Of a stretch of DNA of 64,000 bases, positions 16,676-25,470 are shown piece by piece. Source of the stretch: DASSUW01 sp036257565 (GTDB lineage: Bacteria; Actinomycetota; Thermoleophilia; Solirubrobacterales; Solirubrobacteraceae); NCBI GenBank assembly GCA_036257565.1, contig DATAFH010000039.1:103574-167573 (forward strand), written 5' to 3'. Both the position numbers and the translations under genes were made by a program. Position 1 is the stretch's first letter. Each line of letters begins with the position of its first letter. Under the pieces are notes generated by a model. It did not search any database and was not told the DNA's origin. It saw nothing but the letters and a program-made list of their open reading frames with translations.

Positions 16676-18099
16676 GCCCTTCGCATCCGCGCGACGAAGA
16701 AGCCGTCCGTGCCGTCGCGATGGGGGAGCGTCTGTCCGTACAGCGGCACCGTGGGATGGTCCCAGACCGGCCCGTCGGACGGCCGCTCGGGCGCGAAGTC
16801 GTCGCGCGAAGCGAGGAAGGCGCCCACGAGCCGCTCGTTCTCCGCGGGCGAGATCGTGCACGTCGAGTACACGAGCACGCCGCCGGGGCGCACCGCGTGC
16901 GCGGCGGCGTCGAGGATCCGGCGCTGCTCGGCGGCGAGCCCGGCGGGCGCGTCGGGCGCCTTGCGCCAGCGGGCGTCGGGACGGGCGGCGAGCGTGCCGA
17001 GATCGGAGCACGGCGGGTCGACGAGCACGCGGTCGAACCGGCCGCCTTGGGAGACCGCCGCGTCGCCGGTGCGGACGTCGATCGATTCGGCGCCCATGCG
17101 CACGGCGGTGCGGCGCAGGGCGTCGGCGCGGCCGGGGTGGCGCTCGACCGCCACGATCCTCCCCTCGTCGCCCATCAGCGCGGCGAGGTGCGTCGTCTTG
17201 CCGCCGGGCGCCGCGCACAGGTCGAGGACGTGCTCGCCGGGCTGGGGGTCGAGCGTGCGGGCGACCGCCATCGCGGCTCGCGACTGCGGCATGTACAGCC
17301 CCGCCTCCCACAGCGGTGAAGAGAACGCGTCGAACGGCGCGTCGAGCACGAGGCCCTCGGGGAGCCGGTCGGCCGGGTGCGAGGGAACGGGGAGCCGCTC
17401 GGCGAGCTCGGCGCCGCCGATGCGCAGCGTGTTGACGCGCAGCGCCGACTCCGCGGGCTCGTTGCCGGCCGCCATCAGCGCGCGCGCCGCGTCCGGTCCA
17501 AGGGTCGCGAACCACAGCTCGGCGATCCAATCGGGATGCGAGTGGCGGAGCGCCGCCTGCTCCGGCGTCGCGTCTGGCAGGGCGGCGACGACGGCGCGGG
17601 CGTCGGTGGCCGCCCGCCGCAGAACCGCGTTGACGAGACCGGCTCCCCGCGGGGAGTGCGGCTTGACGAGCGCCACGGACTCGCCGACCGCCGCGTGCGC
17701 CGGCACGCGGTCGAGGAACGCGAGCTGGAAGACGCCGAGCCGGAGCGCGGCCAGGACCGCGGGCTCGAGCTTCGTGACGGGCCGGCCGGCGAGCGTCGCG
17801 ATCACGTGGTCAAGCGTCGCCCGCCGCTGGACGGTCCCGTAGGCGAGCCGGGTGGCCAGCGCGTGGTCGCGCGGCTGCAGCTTGTGCCGCGTGGCCTCGG
17901 CGTGCAGCGCGCGGTCGGCATAGGCGCCGTCCTCGAAGACGCGGCGCACGACGACGTACGCGCACGCGCGCGCAGGCGACGCTCCCGACCCCGCCTTTCG
18001 GACGGGAGCGTCTCGCGCGCGCGTGCGAGAGGCGTTACGCTTCGCAGCCACCGCGGCAGGCAGTCTCGGGCCAGAAACCGGTCTTTCAGGGCTGGGCAT
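16672..18099 (-). CDS. rsmB: 16S rRNA (cytosine-967-C5) methyltransferase
   Basis: 475 residues. N-terminal NusB-like RNA-binding domain (about 45-180), then a Rossmann methyltransferase with LDLCAAPGGKTTHLA (SAM), VDPPCSDLGTL and YSTCTISPAEN; the two cysteines are the catalytic pair of m5C RNA methyltransferases. The first 45 residues are Arg/Ala rich and not typical; family similarity begins around PARACAYVVVRRVFEDGAYA. An in-frame GTG at 18051 could be the real start. A strong inverted repeat lies in this N-terminal extension. Confidence 0.93.
   Translation of the reverse strand: MPSPERPVSGPRLPAAVAAKRNASRTRARDAPVRKAGSGASPARACAYVVVRRVFEDGAYADRALHAEATRHKLQPRDHALATRLAYGTVQRRATLDHVIATLAGRPVTKLEPAVLAALRLGVFQLAFLDRVPAHAAVGESVALVKPHSPRGAGLVNAVLRRAATDARAVVAALPDATPEQAALRHSHPDWIAELWFATLGPDAARALMAAGNEPAESALRVNTLRIGGAELAERLPVPSHPADRLPEGLVLDAPFDAFSSPLWEAGLYMPQSRAAMAVARTLDPQPGEHVLDLCAAPGGKTTHLAALMGDEGRIVAVERHPGRADALRRTAVRMGAESIDVRTGDAAVSQGGRFDRVLVDPPCSDLGTLAARPDARWRKAPDAPAGLAAEQRRILDAAAHAVRPGGVLVYSTCTISPAENERLVGAFLASRDDFAPERPSDGPVWDHPTVPLYGQTLPHRDGTDGFFVARMRRA
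17961..18027. repeat. Long GC-rich imperfect inverted repeat inside the rsmB 5' region
   Basis: Arms 17961-17987 and 18003-18027 share 13 outer and 10 inner paired bases around a small asymmetric bulge (AGGC against GA), with a 15-base loop. The arms begin CGCACGCGCGCGC and end GACGCTCCCG. It falls in the poorly conserved N-terminal stretch of rsmB (about residues 25-46), so it may be a repeat element or an mRNA structure near the true start. Confidence 0.75.
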
Positions 18100-18235
18100 C
18101 TAGGAGTGGATTTTCCAGGCGTTTGGCGGGCGTCGAACGTTCGTCCACTCGGGCGCGGAGACGCTCAACTCTCGGCACAGTGAGGCTAAAGGACCCCATA
18201 GATCTTGCCGATAGGTGCCGCGGAAGGGGATCTGA

Positions 18236-19636
18236 ATGTCGCTGACGAACATGCATCGCGAGGGCAAGGGCGAGGATCGCCCGGTTGCCCTGCGCGATCT
18301 CAAGTTCGCCGGCACCGTGGCAGCCGGACTGGTCGCTGGGGTGCTCGGAGTTGGGGCGCTCGCCGCGCCGCTTCTCGGCTGGTCCACGTGGCCCAACAGC
18401 GTGCCGTCGGGCTCGAACGAGGCCGTGCAGCTGGCCACGGGCGAGGACCAGGCGCTGATCCAGCGTGACGCGAGCTCGCGCCGCGTGCCCGCCAACGCGA
18501 TCGGGGTTCCCGGTCCGGGCGGCACGACGCTGTTCGTGCCGGTCTCCGGTCCGGGCACCGGGACCGGGTCCACCATCGTCGGTGCCGGAGGCGGCACGGG
18601 TGGCGGCGGCACCGCGGGTGGCGGCGGCAACGCCGGCGGCGGCGTGGTGGGCGAGGGCGGCCAGGACCGCACGGACAGCCGCGGCTTCGGCGGCTCGGGC
18701 TTCCCCGATGCCGAGGACGACACCGACAACGACGGCATGCCCGACGGCTGGGAGACCCGGAACGGGCTCAACCCGCTGGCGGCCGCCGACGCGAACGTCG
18801 ACACCGACGGCGACGGCATCCCGAACTACTACGAATTCAAGACGCGCATGTCGCCGGTGAGCACGGACACGAATGCCGACGGAATCGCCGACTGGCTCGA
18901 GGACACGGACGGCGACGGCGTGAGCGACGGCGTCGAGGTCGTGACGGGCACCGACCCGTGGACCGGCGACACCAACCGCGACCTGATTCCGGACGGCTCC
19001 GAGGACCCGGACGGCGACGGCATCCCGACCACCGACGAGGTGCAGCAGGGCACTGACCCGGCGACGCCGGAGACGCCGCCCGAGACGCCGCCGAGCGAGG
19101 GCGGCGAGCCGATCGGCACCCCGCCCGACCCGGTCGAGGTCGAGGATCCCACGGAGGACGACGACCCGACGCCGCCGCCTGCGGCCGAGGAGCCCGAGGT
19201 CCCGGTAGAGGCGCCCGCGGCGCCGGCCGAGCCCGAGCCCGACGCGCCGCCGGCGAACCCGGCCCCGCCGACCGAGCCCCAGCCTCCGGCCGAGGACCCG
19301 GCGGACACGCCCTACCCGGCGCCGACACAGACGCAGGCCGACGACGACAGCGCCGACCGCGCCGCCGCAAAGGCGGACGAGGTCGACCGCGCCGCGGTGG
19401 AGACCGAGCCGGAGGCGCAGGCCGCGCCGACTCCGGCGGCCGCCCCGGCGCCCGCGCCGAGCAAGCCCGCTCCCGCACCCGTCGCGGCGAAGGTGGCCCC
19501 CGCTCCCGCTCCGGCGCCCGCCCCGGCCCCGGCGCCCGCACCGGCCCCCGCTGCGGCTCCGGCGCCCGCTCCCGCCCCGGCCCCGGCGCCCGCGCCGGCT
19601 CCGGCCGCGCCGGCCCCCGCCGCTCCGGCCGCCTGA
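18236..19636 (+). CDS. Surface protein with calcium-type TSP3 repeats and Ala/Pro tail
   Basis: 466 residues. A cytoplasmic start and one hydrophobic segment (about 26-48) act as signal anchor; then a Gly-rich linker, then five aspartate loops of thrombospondin type 3 kind (DTDNDGMPDG, DTDGDGIPN, DTNADGIAD, DTDGDGVSDG, DPDGDGIPT) at about 158-270, which should bind Ca2+. The final 190 residues are Pro/Ala/Glu rich and end in an (AP)n run of roughly 60 residues, probably spanning the wall. A good ribosome site (GGAAGGGGA) precedes ATG 18236. No sortase motif. Function unknown. Confidence 0.78.
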   Translation: MSLTNMHREGKGEDRPVALRDLKFAGTVAAGLVAGVLGVGALAAPLLGWSTWPNSVPSGSNEAVQLATGEDQALIQRDASSRRVPANAIGVPGPGGTTLFVPVSGPGTGTGSTIVGAGGGTGGGGTAGGGGNAGGGVVGEGGQDRTDSRGFGGSGFPDAEDDTDNDGMPDGWETRNGLNPLAAADANVDTDGDGIPNYYEFKTRMSPVSTDTNADGIADWLEDTDGDGVSDGVEVVTGTDPWTGDTNRDLIPDGSEDPDGDGIPTTDEVQQGTDPATPETPPETPPSEGGEPIGTPPDPVEVEDPTEDDDPTPPPAAEEPEVPVEAPAAPAEPEPDAPPANPAPPTEPQPPAEDPADTPYPAPTQTQADDDSADRAAAKADEVDRAAVETEPEAQAAPTPAAAPAPAPSKPAPAPVAAKVAPAPAPAPAPAPAPAPAPAAAPAPAPAPAPAPAPAPAAPAPAAPAA

Positions 19637-19650
19637 ACACCGCGCTTCAA

Positions 19651-19671
19651 CCGGCCGCCCCGAGCGGCCGG
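19651..19671. terminator. Bidirectional hairpin terminator candidate
   Basis: CCGGCCGC, a 5-base loop CCCGA, then GCGGCCGG: a perfect 8-bp stem in the 42-base gap between the convergent TSP3 protein gene and fmt. No T-run follows on either side, common in high-GC actinobacteria. Confidence 0.7.
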
Positions 19672-19678
19672 ACCACTG

Positions 19679-20590
19679 TCAGACGACGGTGAAGTTCGTC
19701 AGCCGCTCGGGCGGGCGGCCTCGAAGCCACTCGGCGGCAGGCATCGGGCGGCCTCCCGGCGGCCGGATCTCGGTCAGCTCGAGCGCCCCGCCGGCGGTGC
19801 CTAGCAGCAGCCGGCCGCCGTCCGCCTGCACGCGGCCTTGCTCGGCGCCGCCGGCCGCCGGCTGCGCGGCCACCACCCCGAGGAAATCGCCGTCCGGCAG
19901 CGCGATGCGGGCGCCGATGTGCGGGCGCAGCGCCCGCACGGTGCGCTCGAGCTCGGCGGCCGTCCGCGTCGGATCGAGCGCGCGGTCGGCAGCCTCGATC
20001 TTGTGCGCGTAGGTCGCGCCGGCCTCGTCCTGCTCTATGTACGGCGGCCGCTCGTCGAGCGCGCGCACGAGCAGCTCGCCGCCGAGGCGCTGCAGCCGCG
20101 CGGCGAGCGACGCGTAGTCGTCGTTCCCAGTGATCGGCTCGGCCTCCCGCACGCATACGGGACCCGAGTCGAGCCCTTCGGTCACGCGCATGATCGAGAC
20201 GCCGGTCCGCTCGTCGCCGGCCATGATCGCCCGTTCGACCGGCGCTGCCCCGCGCCACCGCGGCAGCAGCGACGGGTGAACGTTCAACATCTCGTAGGCC
20301 GACAGCAGCGGCTCCTTGATCAGCACGCCGTACGCGCACACGGTCGCCACCTCGGGCCGCGCCGCCTCGATCCGCGCGAGCGCCTCGGGGTCGTGCAGGC
20401 GCTCGGGCTGGATGACCTCGAGCCCGAGCTCCCGCGCCCGCGCGGCGACCGGCGGCGGAGACACGCGGCGGCCGCGGCCGGCGGGCCGGTCGGGCCGGGT
20501 GACGACCAGTTCCGGCCGGTGCGGGCTCTCCGCCAGCCGCTCGAGCACGACCGCGGCGAACGCCGACGTGCCGAGGAAGACAGTCCGCAC
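19679..20590 (-). CDS. fmt: Methionyl-tRNA formyltransferase
   Basis: 303 residues. Formylates initiator Met-tRNA using 10-formyl-THF. N-terminal formyltransferase fold starts MRTVFLGTSAFAAVVLERL; the active-site segment is LNVHPSLLPRWRGAAPVERAI (Asn, His) followed by TGVSIMRVTEGLDSGPV with the catalytic Asp. The C-terminal OB-like tRNA-binding domain is about 205-303. It starts 3 bases after the def stop, so deformylase and formyltransferase are co-expressed. Confidence 0.96.
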   Translation of the reverse strand: MRTVFLGTSAFAAVVLERLAESPHRPELVVTRPDRPAGRGRRVSPPPVAARARELGLEVIQPERLHDPEALARIEAARPEVATVCAYGVLIKEPLLSAYEMLNVHPSLLPRWRGAAPVERAIMAGDERTGVSIMRVTEGLDSGPVCVREAEPITGNDDYASLAARLQRLGGELLVRALDERPPYIEQDEAGATYAHKIEAADRALDPTRTAAELERTVRALRPHIGARIALPDGDFLGVVAAQPAAGGAEQGRVQADGGRLLLGTAGGALELTEIRPPGGRPMPAAEWLRGRPPERLTNFTVV

Positions 20591-20593
20591 GAC

Positions 20594-21214
20594 CTACGCG
20601 CTGACGGGGGGAGGCGAGTCGTCGGCTGCGCCGCCGCCGGCCATCGCCTCGCGCATGGCCCGCATCGCCTGCTTGCGCTGGTCGCGCGTCGTGCGATCGA
20701 GGATCAGCACGCCGTCCAGGTGGTCGATCTCGTGCTGGATGACCCGGGCTTCGAGGCCCTCGGCCTCGATGACCAGCGGCGCGCCGCGCTCGTCCTGGGC
20801 GCGCACGCGGACCTGGACCGGCCGCTCGACCTCGACGCTCACACCGGGGAGCGACAGGCAGCCCTCCTCCATCGTCTCCACCTCGTCGCCCTTGAACTCG
20901 ACCTCGGGGTTGACGAGCACCCCGAGCGGCCCGGCCGGCTCGACGCGGTACACGAGCAGGCGGTGTATGGCCCCGAGCTGCGTGGCGGCCAGGCCGATCC
21001 CCAGCGCCTCGTCCATCAGCCGCGCCATCCGGCGCACCTCCTCGGCGAGCGCGTCGTCGAACACCTTGATCGGCAGCGCCCGGCTGCGCAGCACGGGGTC
21101 CCCGTACTGGCGCACGTAGCGCAGCGCGGCCTCCCGACGAGCGCGGGTCTCGGGATCGAGGCGCTCGCGCGGCGCCTCGGGCTCTTCCTGCGTAACCGCC
21201 TGCTCCTCGGCCAT
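20594..21214 (-). CDS. def: Peptide deformylase
   Basis: 206 residues. Removes the N-formyl group from nascent proteins. All three metal-site motifs are present: GIGLAATQLG, EGCLSLPGV (Cys ligand) and QHEIDHLDGVL (two His ligands and Glu). An acidic N-terminal extension of about 35 residues and a 25-residue tail flank the core. ATG at 21214 is the first start preceding the RYVRQYGDPVLRSRA helix typical of the family. Confidence 0.95.
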   Translation of the reverse strand: MAEEQAVTQEEPEAPRERLDPETRARREAALRYVRQYGDPVLRSRALPIKVFDDALAEEVRRMARLMDEALGIGLAATQLGAIHRLLVYRVEPAGPLGVLVNPEVEFKGDEVETMEEGCLSLPGVSVEVERPVQVRVRAQDERGAPLVIEAEGLEARVIQHEIDHLDGVLILDRTTRDQRKQAMRAMREAMAGGGAADDSPPPVSA

Positions 21215-21227
21215 CGAGCAGACGAGT

Positions 21228-21771
21228 CTAGCCGTGGCGCTCAGCGATCTTCCGCGCCACGATCGCGGCGTCCTCCCCCATCCCGACGAGCAACGAGGAC
21301 TTCCGCGTGCGCAGGAAGTGGACGCCGACGAAGTGCAGGTCATCGACCACCGCGCTCGTCCCGTCGACCTGGATCGGGAAGCCCTGTTTCGTCGAGCGCT
21401 TCGGGGAACCGGATCCACGACCGGTCGTCGGGCCGGAAGCCGCTCGCGAACACCACGGCGCCGAAGCCTGCGAGGTCGACCCGCTCCGCTGCGGCGCGAG
21501 CCGGGCGAGGGGTTCGTGCTCGAGAACTCCCGCCCTGGCCGACGACCTCGTCGCGCGGCATATAGCCGTCGGGCTCCTCGCCCTCGTACGGCTCGCCCGG
21601 CAGCCGCACGCTCCAGTTCGGTGTGACGAGACAGAAGCTGTCCCACCGGTCGCGCCAGGCCTGGCCGACCCGGGCCCCCTCGAGCACCACGTGCGGGACG
21701 GCATGCAGCGTCAGCTCGCGGCCCACGCTGAGCCCGGCCTGACCGGCCCCGACGTCGACGGCCTGCGTCAC
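21228..21771 (-). pseudogene. Decayed FAD-dependent monooxygenase
   Basis: Pieces of a flavin monooxygenase in two frames. The first frame gives a Rossmann start (VGAGQAGLSVGREL), then GQAWRDRWDSFCLVTPNWSV and PDGYMPRDEVVG, then jumps to VDLAGFGAVVFASGFRPDD and FPEALDETG. The family's conserved end continues only in another frame, with GFPIQVDGTSAVVDD, LHFVGVHFLRTRKSSLL and GEDAAIVARKIA. Intact members have about 400 residues, so some 200 internal residues are deleted and a frameshift lies near 21381-21392. Not functional. Confidence 0.85.
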
Positions 21772-21789
21772 ACCTCCATTGTCGCCGTT

Positions 21790-22788
21790 CTACGCCGTGC
21801 GCGAGCGCTTGCTCTCCTTCGGCTCCGAGCGCTCCTCGAGCTGCAGCTCGCGCTCGGCCTCCGGCACGCCCTCGGCGAGCTGGCGGGTGCGCTCGCGCTC
21901 GGCGTTGAGCTCTGCGCCGAGCAGGATCGCGACGTTGGTGATCCAGAGCCAGACGAGGAAGCCGACCACGCCGCCGAGCGTGCCGTAGGTCTTGTTATAG
22001 GAGCCGAAGTTCGCCGCGTAGAAGGCGAACAGTGCCGACGCGATGGCCCAGATGACGACCGCGAACAGCGCACCCGGTAGCACCCGCTTGAAGCCGCCGA
22101 GCTTGGCGTTGGGCGAGCTGTAGTAGAGCGAGGCGATCATCAGCGCCACCAGGACCACGAGCACGGGCCACTTGGCGATGTTCCAGACCGTGACGGCCGT
22201 GTCGCCGAGCCCGATCGCGCTGCCGACGGCGCTGGCCAGCGGGCCTGTGACGATCACGGAGATCGCGGCGATCGCCAGCAGCAGGATCATGATCAGCGTG
22301 ACAGCCATCTGGAGCGGGCGCAGCTTCCAGATCGGCCGTCCCTCCTCGACCTCGTAGATCACGTTGGACGCGCGCATGAACGCGCCGACGTAGCCCGAGC
22401 CCGACCACAGCGCGACCACGACGCCGAAGATCAGCGCGATGCCGGCGGTGCTCTGGCTGGACGCGACCTGCTCGATCGGCCCGCGGAAGGTGTCGATGGC
22501 GGTCGTCGGGCCGAGCTGGCCGACGATGTCGGTCAGCGTGCGGATGATCTCCTGCGGGTCGAAGACGAGGCCGACGATCGAGACCAGCGCGATCAGCGCC
22601 GGGAACATCGAGAGGACGCCGTAGTAGGTGAGCGCGGCGGCCCAGTCCGTGAGGTTGTCCTCGGAGAACTCGGTCAGGGTGCGCTTGAGCGTCTGGAAGA
22701 GCGACCCCTTGCGAGCGTGCGCGGGGCCTTCTGGGCGGCGGCCGGACCGCTTGCGGCCGTTCTCCGCGGTATCAGCTGCACTGGTCAT
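21790..22788 (-). CDS. YihY/BrkB-family inner membrane protein
   Basis: 332 residues. Six membrane helices starting with the diagnostic segment DNLTDWAAALTYYGVLSMFPALI and containing GGVVGFLVWLWITNVAILLGAELNAE near the C-terminus. Charged cytoplasmic tails sit at both ends. The family is widespread; its function remains uncertain despite the old ribonuclease BN label. It lies 44 bases downstream of priA, behind a hairpin. Confidence 0.9.
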   Translation of the reverse strand: MTSAADTAENGRKRSGRRPEGPAHARKGSLFQTLKRTLTEFSEDNLTDWAAALTYYGVLSMFPALIALVSIVGLVFDPQEIIRTLTDIVGQLGPTTAIDTFRGPIEQVASSQSTAGIALIFGVVVALWSGSGYVGAFMRASNVIYEVEEGRPIWKLRPLQMAVTLIMILLLAIAAISVIVTGPLASAVGSAIGLGDTAVTVWNIAKWPVLVVLVALMIASLYYSSPNAKLGGFKRVLPGALFAVVIWAIASALFAFYAANFGSYNKTYGTLGGVVGFLVWLWITNVAILLGAELNAERERTRQLAEGVPEAERELQLEERSEPKESKRSRTA

Positions 22789-22802
22789 ACGGCGGAGGCT
22801 TC

Positions 22803-22830
22803 CCGGTCACCGCGCAGAACATGTGACCGG
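22803..22830. terminator. Hairpin downstream of priA
   Basis: CCGGTCAC (22803-22810) pairs perfectly with GTGACCGG (22823-22830) around a 12-base loop, 2 bases after the priA stop and upstream of the YihY gene. It could terminate or attenuate priA read-through, or act as an operator dyad. No T-run. Confidence 0.5.
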
Positions 22831-22832
22831 AG

Positions 22833-24893
22833 CTACTGCGGGTCGACGTCGACCGAGAAGGAGACCTCGCGGAGCGCCCGATCCCGCGCCGCAGCGTCCA
22901 CTGCGGCACCTGCGGCCCGTACGGCGACCGGCCGCTCGGACGTCTTAATTACGACCTGGCGGCGCTCCCGGCCGCGCAGGCGGAACAGCGGCGCGGGGCC
23001 GAGGATCTCAGTCGCCTCCCCCGTGCCGCTCGCGATCGCCTCGGCCACCCGTGCCGCCGCCGCCCGCGCGGGCTCCGGGGACTCGGCCGAGCAGACGACG
23101 CGGATGAGGTCCGCGAACGGCGGATAGCGCAGCGCGCGGCGCCGCTCCAGCTCGTCGGCCAGGAACCCCTCGGCGTCGTGCCGGGCCGCGGCCTCGATGG
23201 CGGGAGCCTCGGGCGACGTCGTCTGCACGAGTACGCGGCCCCCCTCGGGCCCGCGGCCGGCGCGCCCGGCGAGTTGCGCCACGAGCGCGAACGTCCGCTC
23301 CTCGGCGCGGAAGTCGGGAAAGCGCAGCGTGCTGTCCGCGTCGAGCACCACGCCCAATGTCACGTCCGCGAAGTCGTGCCCCTTGGCCACCATCTGCGTG
23401 CCCACCAGGAGCCCGCTGGGCGCGGCCTGGAAGCGGGCGAGCAGGTCGGGGACCGCGTCCTTGGCTCCCGCGGTGTCCGCGTCGAGGCGGAACACCGGCG
23501 CGTCGAGCGTCTCCCGCAGCTCGGCCTCGATCCGCTCCGTGCCGGCCCCATGGCGTGCCACGGCGAGCGAGGCACAGGCGTCGCAGCGGTCGGGGACGCG
23601 CTCGCGGTGGCCGCAGTGATGGCAGGCGATCACGCGTTCGGCGCGATGCAACACGAGCGCGACGTCGCAGCTCGGGCACTCCCACACCTTCCCGCACGTC
23701 CGGCACGTGAGGAAGTTCGACCAGCCGCGCCGGTTGAGCAGCAAGATCGACTTGCGTGCCGCCGCGAGCGCGCGCCGGGTGAGCGGGTGCAGCGGGCCGG
23801 GCGCGTCGCGCATGTCGAGCACGCGGACGGGCGGGAGCGGGCGGGCGTCGACGCGGCTGGAGAGCGTCAGGCGCGGCACCGCATGCCAGGTCTCCGGGCG
23901 CGGCGTGGCCGAGCCGGCGAGCAGCGTCGCGCCGGCGCGGCGCGCACGTTCGGCGGCCACGTGGCGGGCGTCGTAGCGCGGATCGCGCTCGTGTTTGTAG
24001 GAGGCGTCGTGCTCCTCGTCGACGACGATCAGCCCGAGGTCGGCGACCGGCGCGAACACCGCCGAGCGGGGGCCGACGGCGATCCGCGCCGCGCCAGTGC
24101 GCAAGCGCCGCCACTCGTCGTAGCGCTCGCCCTCACCCAGCGCCGAATGCAGCAGCGCGACCGTGTCGCCGAAGCGCGCCTGGAAGCGCGCCACGGTCTG
24201 CGGCGTGAGCGCGATCTCGGGCACGAGCACGATCACGCCGTGCCCGCGCTCGAGCGCCTCGGCGCAGGCGCGCAGGTAGACCTCGGTCTTGCCGGAGCCG
24301 GTGATGCCGTGGAGCAGGTGCGATCCCCCGGCGCGGACCGCCGTGACCGCGCGCTGCTGCTCGCCGGTGAGCTCGACCTCCCGGTCGGGCGCGGCGTTCG
24401 TGCGCGGCACGCGGCGCTGCGCGCGCGGCGCGATCGCCACGAGCCCGCGCGCCTCGAGCCGCCGCAGCGCGGCCAGGTCGCTCCCAGCGGGTCCGGGGAG
24501 CCGCGCGAGCAGCGCCCGCTGGTTGCCGGTCAACCGCTGCCCGTCCTGGTCGCCGGTCGGCGCCGCCCACAGCACCGTGCGCTCGCGCCCCCGCGGCGGA
24601 AGCACGAGCGACAGCGCACGGGCGGGCGTCGAGCAGTACTCGGCGCCCATCCACAGCGCGAGGTCCACGAGCTCCGCGGGCACGGCGTCGTCGCGCACCG
24701 CGCTCGGGCGCACGAGCTTCTCGACCGGCACCTCGCTGCCCTCCGCGAGGTCCACCACGACCCCGTCGAGCCGCTGGCGGCCGAACGGCACCCGCACCAC
24801 CGAGCCGACCTCGACGGGCTGCTCGGGCAGCAGGTAGTCGAACGGCCCCGACAGCTTGCGGGTCGTGGTCAGCGGCTGGACGCGGGCGATCAC
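22833..24893 (-). CDS. priA: Replication restart helicase PriA
   Basis: 686 residues. Binds collapsed forks and reloads the replisome. N-terminal DNA-binding domain (about 1-105), Walker A GITGSGKTEVYLR (about 195), DEEH box (about 290), motif III GSATPRPE, then a zinc domain with eight cysteines (CRTCGKVWECPSC, CHHCGHRERVPDRCDAC; about 395-445) and GTQMVAKGHDF and QLAGRAGRG. Many actinobacterial PriA proteins have lost the Walker and DEEH motifs; this one keeps them and should be an active helicase. Confidence 0.96.
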   Translation of the reverse strand: MIARVQPLTTTRKLSGPFDYLLPEQPVEVGSVVRVPFGRQRLDGVVVDLAEGSEVPVEKLVRPSAVRDDAVPAELVDLALWMGAEYCSTPARALSLVLPPRGRERTVLWAAPTGDQDGQRLTGNQRALLARLPGPAGSDLAALRRLEARGLVAIAPRAQRRVPRTNAAPDREVELTGEQQRAVTAVRAGGSHLLHGITGSGKTEVYLRACAEALERGHGVIVLVPEIALTPQTVARFQARFGDTVALLHSALGEGERYDEWRRLRTGAARIAVGPRSAVFAPVADLGLIVVDEEHDASYKHERDPRYDARHVAAERARRAGATLLAGSATPRPETWHAVPRLTLSSRVDARPLPPVRVLDMRDAPGPLHPLTRRALAAARKSILLLNRRGWSNFLTCRTCGKVWECPSCDVALVLHRAERVIACHHCGHRERVPDRCDACASLAVARHGAGTERIEAELRETLDAPVFRLDADTAGAKDAVPDLLARFQAAPSGLLVGTQMVAKGHDFADVTLGVVLDADSTLRFPDFRAEERTFALVAQLAGRAGRGPEGGRVLVQTTSPEAPAIEAAARHDAEGFLADELERRRALRYPPFADLIRVVCSAESPEPARAAAARVAEAIASGTGEATEILGPAPLFRLRGRERRQVVIKTSERPVAVRAAGAAVDAAARDRALREVSFSVDVDPQ

Positions 24894-24928
24894 GGGCGGC
24901 GAAGACGATAGGTGCCGCCCCGGCCGCG

Positions 24929-25400
24929 TCAGCCCTCATCGGGCGATGGCCGGCGCATCGGCTTGCACACGATGTGGCGCCAGGCGAAGGTCGGGGAGAT
25001 CGGCCAGGCGGGCTCCTGCGCGATCAGCCACCGGCCCGTCTCGGCGTCGAGGACCTCGAGCCTGCCGCCGCCCGGCGCGCCGTCGTCGATCGTCCAGGCC
25101 ACGGACAGCCGCCAGCGGCGCGCGACCGTGCCGATGACCGGTGCGTCGACCACCGAGTCGTTGAAGTGGTCGACGATCCCGCCGGCGACGCCGCCGCCCA
25201 CGATGCCGCCGACCACGCCGCCGATGACCGTGCCCACGCCGGGGCGGATCGCGGTCCCGATCGCCGCGCCGCCCGCGGTGGCGGACCGCCAGCACAACGG
25301 CGCCACGGCCAAGGGTGGCGCGCTGAGCCCAGACCGCGCGCGTCGCGTCGTCCGCCACCTCCAGGGCGTCGCGCAGGCCCGCAGGGCACGAACGACTCGT
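24929..25400 (-). pseudogene. Probable frameshifted gene with glycine-zipper segment
   Basis: The 3' part reads in one frame as a Gly-rich membrane stretch (GTVIGGVVGGIVGGGVAGGIV), then FNDSVVDAPVIGTVARRW and a Trp-rich end. Upstream, the reading frame with high-GC third positions is a different one (GLRDALEVADDATRAVWAQ). A frameshift somewhere around 25270-25330 would join them. The combination (helical N-part, glycine zipper, short C-domain) recalls secretion-associated or toxin-like small proteins, but I do not recognise a family. It is divergent from the methyltransferase. Confidence 0.45.
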
Positions 25401-25470
25401 GACTGCTCCGATACCACTAACCGCCGAGTCCCACACATCTTGCGGAAGGGCTTGTAGCCTCGGCGCCCAG

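Noticed and set aside
19490..19633. CRISPR-like or minisatellite array
   Set aside because: The repetition is codon-level (GCN CCN) within an open coding frame and has no spacers; no CRISPR array was seen anywhere in the window.
19312..19650. Gly-Ala repeat ORF on the reverse strand resembling PE-PGRS proteins
   Set aside because: It is the antisense of the Ala-Pro tail of the surface protein and has no upstream gene features.
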